Shown here piece by piece: positions 1 through 10,087 of a DNA stretch of 64,000 nucleotides (positions are counted from its first letter, which is position 1; each line of letters opens with the position of its first letter). The notes under the pieces are model-generated. The model was given only the letters and a program-made list of their open reading frames with translations. It was not told the DNA's origin and did no database searches. Made by a program: the position numbers and the translations under genes. Origin of the DNA: Cytospora piceicola (lineage: Eukaryota; Ascomycota; Sordariomycetes; Diaporthales; Cytosporaceae); contig JALQBC010000047.1 of the NCBI GenBank assembly GCA_023375675.1, positions 124,001 to 188,000 of the forward strand. Reading direction: 5' to 3'.

Positions 1-1718
1 TCGTTTCGTTTAAGAATAGTCTTTTCCGGTATATTACTACTATATAGGAACTTTTAAACTCGGTAATATTTTCGGGATACTAAAGTCTTTTATTACCGGT
101 AGTTAGACCTATTAAATACCTAGACCTATTCGATCCGATTAAAAGCTTTTAAAACGAGTTTCGTAACGTTACTTAAAATAGTAATATTATTAATAAAGTT
201 ATAGGTAAGTCGGATCCTTTATTTTAACTAGCTTAATTTACTTACTTATTATAGATTTTAATAAGGGGTTTATTTTAGAAGCTCGACTTTAAACTTAACA
301 GAAAACGATAAACTTTTTTTAAAGAATACTTAAATATAAAAGCCCCCGACTTTTCGTTTCCCGACCTCGATATACTAGACCCTTTATACGTATATCTTAT
401 AGATAGTTAAAACTAGCTACTTTCTTTCCGGTGCTTGTATTAAGCTTACTTTACTTTTAACCTCGACCTTAACGCCGGTTAGTATTAGTATTACCTTAAC
501 CGGTTTTATAGTAATTAAAGGTATAGGTATAATACTTATTAGAGATTATTCTTTAACTAAAAAGCTTTAAAAGCTTATCGGGATATTAACTCTTATCTCG
601 ATATAAAAAGAGTGTTCGATTAAATATATAAGTTTTTTTAGAAATACTTCCGTTATAATTATATCGACTATACCGGGAAGCGAAAGAGATTCGGTATAAA
701 AAAAGACTTTAATCGATACCGTTAAAGTTATATACCTTTAGAAAAGTAATCGCTTTCGACAATAGTTTATAAATACGGCTTTTTTTAAGCGAGTAAAATA
801 AGATATATTAATATATATTAAGCCTTTAAGTTCTATTAATAATATATAAACAACTATAGTAAGCTTAACTAAAAGCTATCGAAAACGTTTTAATACTTAG
901 TCTGTTATATCGAGACTAACTATAAGAAAGATTAGCGGAAATATAAAAACTCGGAAACCTATAAAAAGGTCGTTTTTTACTTTAACCTTTGTTTTAAAAG
1001 TAAGATAGATATTATCGACGAAGCTGCCGTTTAAACGTAAAAGGCCGTTTAAAAGCCTTCTCTGTCGTAAGTACTTTAAGATTCTTAAAATAACCGTAAG
1101 GCTATATAGGATTACAGTCTGTAAAAGAAAGGCTAAAGTAACGAATAAAAGAAAAAACCTTTTATTTATAAAGCTTATAAATACAGATTTATACAGACTA
1201 ATTATATTTATCGATATCTTCGAAATCTAAAGTATAAGTTCTATAACTTAACTTTTATACTATTACCGTAAGAATACTGTTGTTAATATTATAAATTCGA
1301 GACTAATATATTTTACCGGTTTAAAAAGTATACTGTAAAGTGTTATCTAATACTTAAGATCGAGCCGTTAGATCTTATAAGAAAGGTTAAAAACCTTTTT
1401 AAAAAGCTTCGAAATATCTTTTCGAGTAACGACGGTATTCCGACCGACTTAAAGGAATATATATATTCCGAATACCTTTATTTATTTTTAAAGAAAAGCA
1501 GTCTTTTATAATACTAGTTATTAAGCGGCTGTTATATAAACTACGATATACTTAAGTCGATTAACGACTACGTTTCGATCGCTTACGTAAAAGTATATGT
1601 ATACCTTAAAGGTTAAGAGCCTGCCGGAAGCGATAGTCAGACTTTATAGCTATTACCTTAAAGTAAAGCTTCCGGTAAGGGTAAAGCGGTTATCGCTATA
1701 GGGGGTATAGTAGCTGCT

Positions 1719-1838
1719 AAAGGTATTACTACCGGAGGTATCTTTACTAAAGGTATTATTACTAAAGGTATCTTTGCTAGAGGTATTACTGTTAAAGGTA
1801 TCTTTATTAAAGGTATTTTTACTAAAGGTACTGTTAAA
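1719..1838. repeat. 15-bp tandem repeat, about 8 copies
   Basis: Eight diverged copies of a 15-base unit close to AAAGGTATTTTTACT run head to tail. On the minus strand it reads as a Pro/Ile/Lys/Val-rich frame of 78 codons, the only such frame in the block. The period is a multiple of three, so it could be the relic of a coding repeat. Nothing else supports a gene. Confidence 0.8.
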
Positions 1839-2270
1839 TAATAGCTAGTTTCGAGTATTATAAAGCTAATATTAAAACGTCGGATTTTTAACAATAACTA
1901 GTATACCTTAAAACGATCCTTAAAGCGTTAGTCTCCGGATATAGAATTAAACACCGAAATCGAAATTACTATACGTCGGCGTTTAGTATAGTTAGCCGCC
2001 TTTTAGCCGTCGAGTAATAGTATATCGCCGCTAGTATAAAAGGTAGTATTAGACGATATTATAGATAAAAGTAGCGACGGCTTTAATAATAACGACGATT
2101 TTAATAGTAATAAAAGTAATAACGAAGATTAGAATATCGAGTAAAGGTATATATTTAATTGTTTTTTATTATTTATAATACTATATATTATATTTCTTCT
2201 GCTTTTAAGTATTAAAGTTTAATACTAAAGGGCGTTAACTTTAAGTAAGTTTCGTAGTTAGCATTAAAGG

Positions 2271-2305
2271 GTACGAACTTATAGTTAGTAACTATAAGTT
2301 CGTAC
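2271..2305. repeat. Perfect palindrome, 17-nt arms, 1-nt spacer
   Basis: GTACGAACTTATAGTTA at 2271-2287 is followed after one base by its exact reverse complement at 2289-2305. The flanks AAAGG and TTTTT extend the symmetry if C-to-T changes are allowed. Diverged pieces of the right flank (TTTTAATACTAAYTATAAA) recur about 80 bases downstream as a direct repeat. Confidence 0.9.
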
Positions 2306-2462
2306 TTTTTAATACTAATTATAAAACTAGTATTAAGCCTTTTAACTACTCCTTAAGTATCTTAGCTGCCCTTAAGTTAGTACCTTTTAATACTAACTAT
2401 AAACTAGTTTCGAGCTTATTAACTATACCTTACGTATCTTAACTAACCTTAAGCGACTAAGT

Positions 2463-2951
2463 TGCTTATTACTAACTAAGATGCTTAAAGTAAGTTAGTA
2501 TGCTTAAGGCGAGTTGTAATATTTAAGGCGAGTTAAGGTGTTTAAGGCGAGTTAGCACGCTTAAGGTAGAGTTAGAATGCTTAAGGCGAGTTAAGATGTT
2601 TAAGGCGAGTTAGTATACTTAATACAGGTTAGTATACTTAAGGCGAGTTAATATACTTAAGGTAGGTTAAAATGCTTAAGGCGAGTTATAATACTTAAGG
2701 CGAGTTAAGATACTTAAGGCGAGTTAGAATGCTTAAGGCGAGTTAGTACGCTTAAGGTAAAGTTAGGATACTTAAAGCAAGTTAAGATACTTAAGGCGAG
2801 TTAAGATACTTAAAGCGAGTTAATACGCTTAAGGTAGAGTTAAGATGTTTAAAGCGAGTTAAGATACTTAAGGCGAGTTACGATACTTAAGGTAGTTAGT
2901 ATACTTAAGGCGAGTTAAGGTGCTTAAAGTAACTTAAAATACTTAAGGTAA
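2463..2951. repeat. 19-bp minisatellite, about 25 copies
   Basis: About 25 head-to-tail copies of a 19-base unit near GTTAAGATACTTAAGGCGA, with occasional 18- and 20-base variants. The CTTAAGGCGAGTTA core is conserved, and most variation is at three central bases (AGATA, AGTAC, AGAAT). CG is preserved throughout. Confidence 0.92.
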
Positions 2952-3339
2952 GTTTTTAAGTAGTTAGTACTTAAAGTATAAAAAGGGCTACTAAAAGTAT
3001 ATAATTATATAATACGATATAGATAAGCTCTTTTATTTAAAAGGCTCGGAAGCTATATTATGTTTATCTCGAGCTACTATGTTTATTTTAAGCTATCGTA
3101 CTTATTTTTAATAAGGTAAAGTACGTACTTATATACTTTATATACCGAGTATATTAACGTTTACGTCGGCCTTACTGCCTTTAAGGCCGGAGCTTCTTTT
3201 AAAAGCTTAATTACTTTATATAGCGTATAATTAAATTGTTTTCTGTTATTAGTACGTTTTCGCTTTCTGTTGTTTTAATATAAGTATATATTTAAGTATT
3301 TTTAAACGTATTTCTAAAGTTAAGCTTAAAAAATATCCT

Positions 3340-3390
3340 TATTACTATTATTACTATTATTACTATTATTATAACTACTACTACTACTAC

Positions 3391-3443
<53 letters not shown>
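3340..3443. repeat. Trinucleotide microsatellite (ATT/ACT/AAT)n
   Basis: An uninterrupted stretch of trinucleotides that passes from (ATTACT) through (ACT) to (AAT)n. Simple low-complexity DNA inside the AT-rich block. Confidence 0.95.
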
Positions 3444-3446
<3 letters not shown>

Positions 3447-3849
3447 GTTTATATTACGCTTTCTGTTTATAACTTAATTAAAGTAATTATAAAACTAATT
3501 ACTATATATAGATAAGATACCTTTTACCTTCTTTACTAAGTTATTTATAGCTACTTAAGTTATAAAGGCCGGTATATACGCTTTTTAGCTCGATTATAAC
3601 CTTTATACTAATAACTTATTAAATAAAAAGAAAAGCTACGCCGGTAGTATTAAAAGTATATATATATTAACTTATTTTATTTATTTTAGTTACTATTATC
3701 CGAAAGTAATTATTAACTTTTATAATTAAAAAACGCGGCTTCGAAGCCTGCTTATAAGAGTAAAATCGACAGCTTAAGCCCTTTTTCGTATAAGTTATAC
3801 CTCTTATTATTTATTATTTATATAAATTACTTATCGCGTTTTATACTTA

Positions 3850-3946
3850 CTCGAGTATTATTACTACCTTTTATATTCTTTATTTATCTCGAGTATTATT
3901 ACTGCCTTTTATATTCTTACTTATCTCGAGTATTATCGCTTATATT
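3850..3946. repeat. 37-38-bp direct repeat, two and a half copies
   Basis: Each copy starts CTCGAGTATTATTACT and continues with CCTTTTATATTCTT. Copies start at 3850, 3888 and 3925, the last one truncated and diverged. Confidence 0.85.
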
Positions 3947-4015
3947 ACTAACTAGTATATAGCTGCTTATATACACGGTTATTTAGCCAAGCTCTCCCCT
4001 TCCTCTTCTTTTTTT

Positions 4016-4053
4016 AATAACGATAACGATAACGATAACGATAACGATAACGA
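4016..4053. repeat. (CGATAA)n hexanucleotide repeat
   Basis: About six perfect copies of CGATAA. A short simple repeat in the AT-rich block. Confidence 0.95.
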
Positions 4054-4949
4054 CCTCGACTTACCTATAGCTGCCGCCGCTTACCGTTAGTCTGCCTGTC
4101 TTTAAAAAGCTAAAAGTAAGGTTAAAGGTAAGGCTAAAAAAAACCCTTTCGAGCCCGAAGTACTTAAAGGTAGCTTATATACCGACTTATATATTAGTTA
4201 TATAAGATCGGCTTTAACTAGTCGAAGTATAAAATAATACTTTAACGTTTTTAAAAGTAGTTTTTCGAGTATAAAAGTATATTACGTTTACTATACTTAA
4301 GACGGCTATACCTATACTACTATTACCGGCTTAGCGAAACTAGCTTATCGCGTTCTTATAAACGCTTTAGCCGGTAAAGCTAAAGCTTAGCAGATTAAAG
4401 TACTTTACGGTTTTATCTATAAAGTTTTCGAAGATTTTATATTAAAATTTACTTTTAATAAAGTAAACGCTTCGGTAAGTAAAGGTTATACTTAGCTACG
4501 TATAGCTAAGTACGCTTTTATAGACTTACTTTTAAACTTAGTTTAATAAAACGTTTTTATATAAAGTTTTTAGTTTAGTTTAAGTATTTAGTTTTACGCC
4601 GGTATATATATTTTATAAGGCTTTTTATTTATTTATTTATAGTTTATACCGGCGTATATACTTTTTAAGATAAAATTATAAATTAAATATTACGCCGGCG
4701 TATATACTTTCTTTAAATATTTAATATTTCTTACTTTTTTTCCGTATATATAATATCTAGTATTAAGATAGTTAATACTAAACGATATTAACTCGAGGTT
4801 AGTTAAAATACTCGAAATTACCTAGGTTTTTAAGTAGTTACTTTAATACTTTAAACGGCGATAAAATACGATATAGGCGATATAGAAATCGTAGTTAAAA
4901 GGTTAGTTATAAAAGGCTTAATAAACGTAAAAGTAAGGTTATTATATAG

Positions 4950-5600
4950 GTAGTTATATATTCTGTAGCAGACCGACTGTAAGAGGTATTATAACTATAC
5001 GTTACATGTTTTATAGCAGACCGACTATAAGTGTCTGCAGTAGACTAACTGTAAAAGGTATTATAGCTATACATTATATATTCTATAGTAGACCGACTAT
5101 AAAAGGTATTATAGCTATTATAGATCTTTCGGGGCAGACCGACTATTAAAGGTATTATAGCTATATATTACGTATTCTATAGCGGACCGACTATAAAAGG
5201 TATTATAACTATTATAAATCTTCTAAAGCAGACCGATTATACGTTATATATTTTATAACAGACCGACTATAAAAGATATCGTAGCTATATATTACGTACT
5301 TTATAACGGACCGACTATAAGAGGTATTATAGCTTAATATCGCCTTTTTTACTCGGTATAGCCTAGACTAACTATAGTAGACCGGCTATAAAAGGTATCG
5401 TAGCTATTATAGATCTTCCGGGGCGGACCGACTATAAAGGTATTATAGCTATCGTAGATTTTCTATAGCGAACCGACCGTAAAAGGTATTATAGCCTTTT
5501 ATATCGCCTTTCCTACTCGGTATAGCTTAAGCCGACCGTAGTAAACCGGCTATAAAAGGTATCGTACGTAGATCTTTTAAAGCGGACCGACTATAAGATA
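4950..5600. repeat. Minisatellite with core GACCGACTATAAAAGG
   Basis: Many diverged copies of a unit containing AGCAGACCGACTATAAAAGG followed by TATTATAGCTAT. Spacing is variable, from about 35 to 70 bases. Some copies keep CAGACC and others show CGGACC or TAGACC. The array is therefore only partly RIP-mutated, unlike the first kilobase. Confidence 0.85.
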
Positions 5601-5689
5601 TTTTAGAAATACTACCTATACGGTTACGGTTAGTTAAATAAAGGATTATTAACTAAGGACTCGAAGGTATAATAAAAGCCGTAACGAAA

Positions 5690-5965
5690 GCTATAGCGGA
5701 AGCTAAACGATTAGACTCGAAGGCTAAAGGTCGAATTCGAAGGCGATATAAAGATAGAGAGATAGCTACGATTAGACTTAAAGGTCGAAGGTCGAAGGCG
5801 ATATAAAAGACAGAGATAGCTACTATTAGACTCGAAGGCTAGGGGTTGAATTCGAAGGCGATATAAAGACAGAGAGATAGCTACGATTAAACTCGAAGGT
5901 TAAAGGTCGAGGGCGATATAGAAACAGATAGCTACGATTAGATTCGAAGGTCGAGGGTCGAGGGT
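5690..5965. repeat. Tandem repeat with core GAGATAGCTACGATTAGA
   Basis: About five copies of a 55-75-base unit: GATAGCTACGATTAGACTCGAAGG, then GGTCGAATTCGAAGG, then CGATATAAAGACAGA. Internal CGAAGGT triplications vary unit length. Confidence 0.85.
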
Positions 5966-5984
5966 CGAAGTAAACCTTACGATA

Positions 5985-6092
5985 TATATGTCAGCTTTAA
6001 ATATACTTTAAAAACATATATTATACTCGATATACACTTTAAAAATATATATCAGACTCGAAAATACACTCTAAAAACATATATCAGACAGT
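5985..6092. repeat. About 36-bp tandem repeat, three copies, at block edge
   Basis: Three copies of a unit with ACTTTAAAAACATATAT followed by ATACTCGA or CAGACTCGAA. This is the last repeat before the compositional switch to coding DNA about 20 bases further on. Confidence 0.8.
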
Positions 6093-6106
6093 GTTTTAAG
6101 AGTTAA

Positions 6107-7201
6107 GACCTGCCGAAAATAGAGAAAATTTACTCTCGCTTGACAGGGATCTGGGGGACCTTCCCGCCTGTTTATAACGAGACGTATGAGAACATTTACC
6201 AGAACGTCTCGGTCCAACACTGGGAGTACTTCGACGACAATCCATACTACGACTACATCCTCAATAACTATTCCGTGGTCAATTCCAACGACGACTTCTA
6301 CGTCGTCAACAAGTGGGCACCTCCGGGAGGATATCTGAACCGCATCAACCTGACCAAGACCTTCCGAGGGACGCCTCCCGATGACACATATTGGCGCCCA
6401 TACGTGTTTGACCAGAGCAATGTAACCGATAACCCATCCGAGTCAGACGGTCGTGTCCTGGGATCAATTGTACCACTCTGGAACGACTATGGTCCCAATG
6501 CATCCGTATACTCTGAGGCCTACTACGCCTGGCGAGACGGTATCCCGGCTCTGGCGGACAAGCAGTGGGGAGGTAACCTGTCCACTGCAGACTTCCAGTC
6601 CATCTTCGAGAAATTGCGCGCCGCTGCTCCGGGACAGAACCTCGACCGTGCTATTCCGTCCAGTGGCGACGTGATCTTCAACTACACCATCACCACCAAC
6701 GGGTCCTTCGGAGACGTCTCGGCCAACGCCTTCACCGTCGAGACAGACTGCGCATCAGCAAATGGCGTCCTTTCACTGACCCCAGCCTGCTCCGTCACCA
6801 CGCCGCTCACCTCCAAAGGCCGAAACTACACCCTCACCCTCTCCAGCCTCACCATCTCCTCCCTTGTAGACCCCACCAACGCCACGCTCATCACTGGCGG
6901 CGACTCGATCCTCCTGCTCACGCCGAACATCACGTTCCTCGCAGGTGGCAATTATTTCCGCCTCAACACCTCGCTGCCCCTGGACGAGCTGGTGGACCTG
7001 AGTATCATCGGCAGGGGGAATAGGACGTTTGTGTCGGTGAACTCTGCGCCGGAGGAGGAGTTCTTGGCTAAGATGGGGATCAATGGAGAGTACTTCCACT
7101 GGGCAGAGATTGCTTTCGAGGCGCCTCTGCGGCAGGTGGGTGGTGAGGGGAGTGGGTGGAGTGGGACGTTGGGTGGGTTTAGTTTGACTTCTGTTGCGTA
7201 A
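6107..7201 (+). pseudogene. 5'-truncated GH20-like beta-N-acetylhexosaminidase
   Basis: An open frame runs from just after a TAA at 6104-6106 to the stop at 7199-7201, but has no ATG near its start. The first codons (PKIKEKIYSRLTGIWGTF) already look like internal protein. The translation fits the C-terminal half of a secreted fungal GH20 enzyme: VQHWEYFDDNPYYDYI, then VVNSNDDFYVVNKW, then LGSIVPLWNDYG and GIPALADKQWGG. These resemble the last strands of the GH20 barrel. A beta-sandwich-like tail of about 150 residues follows, with many N-glycosylation sequons. Intact relatives are roughly twice as long, so the signal peptide and the first catalytic motifs are missing. Upstream is the AT-rich repeat block. 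It is likely dead by deletion or rearrangement. The family call is from motifs and moderately sure. Confidence 0.6.
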
Positions 7202-7471
7202 GATAGGTTTACCCCTGTTATGGGATAACTTCTGTTGTATAGGCGGGAATGAGGACTCTTCTTGTACATAATGAATGGAATTCCAACATGAGATAACAGA
7301 TGGCCAACCTGGTTCAATTTTCAGAGTATTTTGCCCTCTTCTATAGTAACATCTGGACGTTTACCGCGAAGGTCATGTCTCGAGTACGGTGAAGGAGCCA
7401 CAATTCATGGGTTGAACTAGTAAGCCTTAGTGTATCAGCGGTGCTGTTATGATCGACCAGAGACAACTAGC

Positions 7472-8518
7472 TTATGCCAAAGTGTATGTCGTCCCACAGA
7501 ACGACGGAGCGAGTACGGCAGGCATTTCCTGCTCTATCATGAACTTGAACTTGTAGCCTGTGCAGTGTCCCGGCATGAGAACTTTCGGCTGAAGACTCTT
7601 CAGATCCGCCAGGGAATTCGCCAGTTTCTCAGGATGGTTGTCAGCCAGGTGAAACCCGCCCACCACTGCATACAGGGGCAGGCCGGCTCCAAGTTCGATG
7701 GCATGCCTGCAGACGTTGACGATTCCCGCATGACTACAGCCAGTGAAGACGACCAGGCCCTTTCCTTTCAAGTTGCAGATGACCATGCGCTCGTCCACGA
7801 TCGCTTCATCAGAGATCCAAGCTCCGGTCTCCTTCACAAACCGCAAACCGCCCCTGATACCGACCTCGTATGGCGTCTCGCGTGGAATCTTGCCCGAAGC
7901 AAGGAAGAGGCCGCCCAGGACCGTATGGAGTTTGTCATACTTCTGCACGATGCCACCGGCACTTTCGATGTCACCAAAGGTAGGGTCCGCCTCCAAGCTC
8001 ACGATCGACCCTGTAGGCGTCACCATACCCCTATAATCCGGCCTGTCTGGGTGCAAGTCGACCGTGACGCCGTGAGGTTTTATGTCAGCGCCCGGCTGTA
8101 TCTTGGCCGCATTGATCATCCGTATCGCCTCGAGCATCCCGCCGCTATGATCACGGTGCCAGTGCGACAGGTGGATGTGCTCGATGGAGGATATATCAGC
8201 GCGGAGCCTGGTCGCGTTGCGCTCCCAGGCCGACTCCTCGGGCCCCGTGTCGAACAGCATAGTATGTTTCTCGTCCCCTTTTGTAGCTGTGATCATGAGC
8301 GACAGCCCGTGTGCGCCGCAGCAGATGTTTTCCATCTTGATCTCGGCCTTTGCGTCGCCTCGGTCATGGCCTGGGGGAAGGGGGTCCAGGGGCTGGCCTT
8401 GAAATAGGCCGGTATATTGCACTGCGGGGTTGTTACTCGGTGAGATAGGATCGACTTCATTGTCGACGATGACTTTGATCTCGATGCTGTCGACTTCGAC
8501 TAGACCGTGGGACGCCAT
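7472..8518 (-). CDS. Metallo-beta-lactamase-fold hydrolase
   Basis: A single exon of 348 aa. The start is the ATG at 8518, in a good context (GCGCCATGG); the frame is open 21 codons further upstream but has no ATG there. The motif HLSHWHRDHSGG (HxHxDH, about residues 119-124) is the zinc-binding signature of the metallo-beta-lactamase fold. Later histidines fit as further ligands: FTGCSHAG near 260, GGFHLAD near 288, and MPGHCTGY near 317. The layout resembles the MBL group named after 7,8-dihydropterin-6-yl-methyl-4-aminobenzene-phosphate synthase, found in archaea, bacteria and fungi; the substrate is not known in fungi. No signal peptide or membrane segment is seen, so it is probably cytosolic. 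It is convergent with the truncated GH20 gene. Confidence 0.85.
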   Translation of the reverse strand: MASHGLVEVDSIEIKVIVDNEVDPISPSNNPAVQYTGLFQGQPLDPLPPGHDRGDAKAEIKMENICCGAHGLSLMITATKGDEKHTMLFDTGPEESAWERNATRLRADISSIEHIHLSHWHRDHSGGMLEAIRMINAAKIQPGADIKPHGVTVDLHPDRPDYRGMVTPTGSIVSLEADPTFGDIESAGGIVQKYDKLHTVLGGLFLASGKIPRETPYEVGIRGGLRFVKETGAWISDEAIVDERMVICNLKGKGLVVFTGCSHAGIVNVCRHAIELGAGLPLYAVVGGFHLADNHPEKLANSLADLKSLQPKVLMPGHCTGYKFKFMIEQEMPAVLAPSFCGTTYTLA

Positions 8519-10087
8519 GGCGCTGTTTGCTATGAGTGTGATATACTCAATGTTGAGTTGAGTGAGACAGACAGTGGTCAACTTGATGCGAGAGATGAAG
8601 TCACTGCTGCTTGGCTGATCGTCAAATCAGCCGAGGTTTTGGCGCTCGCTAAAACCTGTGAAGTAACGTGAAATCACCGACTCCCGACGCCGGTCTCATC
8701 ATCTCCCTCAAGGTTCTTGACATGCAGCACTCGCTCATTCTTTGTCTTGCAAAACCCCCGTGATACAGACCGGTATCCATCAGAGCAATCAATCAACCAC
8801 CGAGCGACTGTATCAGCCCCAGCAGCAGCGCATGGTGGCGCAGTCGGAGCCCCAGTGCGTGATATCGCCCGCCACATGCCAGGCCGACACGGACGTCGAG
8901 GAGCAAAGCTTCCTGCGATTTGAGAGAGAACACACCGAATTGACTAAACATGGCCTGGGATGCCATTCTCGCACAGCAGTTGCACGCTCAAGGCGCAACT
9001 GAACGAGTGAGGATTGAAGAGACCGAAGCCAACTGAAGCAGACGAGCCACGCGTGTGGATGGTGCTCACTGTACCGCCGTTGGTAACCTCGGGAAGCCGA
9101 CCCTCGAGAATTATTTTCGGGCAGAATGGAGACAGCGTCGTCAGCAACATTAGCGACGCACCACATAGGCGCAGTTTTTCAACGGGTGGATATGTTGCGC
9201 GGTCACGCGCGTCAAGAGCCCATCGCTTCCACGCGTTCACGACTCGGGCATCCGGTACGAAATCGACCTGTCTCAAGACCTTCCAAGACAGGGCTGACAC
9301 GAAAATGTCAGCCACGGCAAAGGAAGAATGAGAAGCTATCGGTCCAAATCATATATACCAGCTTCAAACATCCCTGTGCCTCGTGGAAACTTCTTGGTCC
9401 CCCTGTCCTTTCACGGGTGTCGGTCAGGTTTCTGATCTTATCAACCTCCCGAACCAGAGATTCACTCATGCCAAACTCGGGACGATAGAACATGTCGCAG
9501 GGATGGCGATCTTTGGTCTCCCCTGACTGGCAACAGACATAGCGGGTCGGTGGGCCCGACGCGTAACAACACACACGGCCGAGAGTCTTCGACTTCTGAA
9601 ATACTCATTCCCATCAAGACCCTTCCTTTCGTCACCTACCAATGCCATCTCTGGAGCTGCATAGTTATCCACAGCAATAACCATTCACCTACCGGCTTAC
9701 GACGGCATTCCCGCACTTTGCTCTTGCCAGAGGAACAAGAGCCACACCAGTCCGTGACTATGCCCACATGCCGTAGACTTGCTCCAGGTCTACCTGGGGT
9801 AGCCCTGGTCAAAGGGTCAAGTTGGAGGTGTAATGGACTGCGAGTCCCCATGAGGTGAGGCGATCATTCGTTTTGATCAGCGGCGCAGGCCAACAATGGA
9901 TCAAAATGATATTGTGCTGACGTCCTCAGCGGTCTTTTGGGCGGATGTTGATCCCCCACAGATCCCGTTTGCTCCTGTCGCTTGAGTTATCCTCCTCGAT
10001 GTACTTGGATGCCCGTATATGTAGATAATAAGCCTATGCCCTCTCTGCGAAATGTAGTCTCATTTGAGTCTGTCATGTTTGCTCAAG
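8519..10087. other. Intergenic, no gene seen
   Basis: 1.6 kb of normal composition. Only short overlapping frames in all six phases, without family resemblance, signal peptide or paired splice sites. It should hold the promoters of the MBL gene (-) and the arylsulfotransferase-like gene (+). A TATATGTAGATAATA stretch lies about 70 bases before the latter start. Confidence 0.6.

Larger units (their letters stand above)
1..6106. repeat. AT-rich RIP-degraded repeat block
   Basis: A 6.1-kb gene-free block, very AT-rich and rich in TA. The first 240 bases contain no CA and no TG dinucleotide, while CG is still common. That is the pattern left by repeat-induced point mutation, which turns CA into TA on both strands of duplicated DNA. 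No open frame is longer than about 80 codons, and no transposon domain survives that I can read. Inside lie several unrelated tandem arrays, listed separately. The block ends sharply near 6.1 kb, where normal-composition coding DNA starts. Its origin as dead transposons is inferred from the RIP signature, not from recognised element sequence. An alternative is a subtelomeric or pericentromeric isochore; no telomere array is present. Confidence 0.85.

Noticed and set aside
2463..2951. CRISPR-like array
   Set aside because: Units are contiguous 19-mers without unique spacers, and the genome is eukaryotic; it is a minisatellite.
7430..8407. 325-codon plus-strand frame
   Set aside because: Shadow of the metallo-beta-lactamase gene, which carries the HxHxDH motif.
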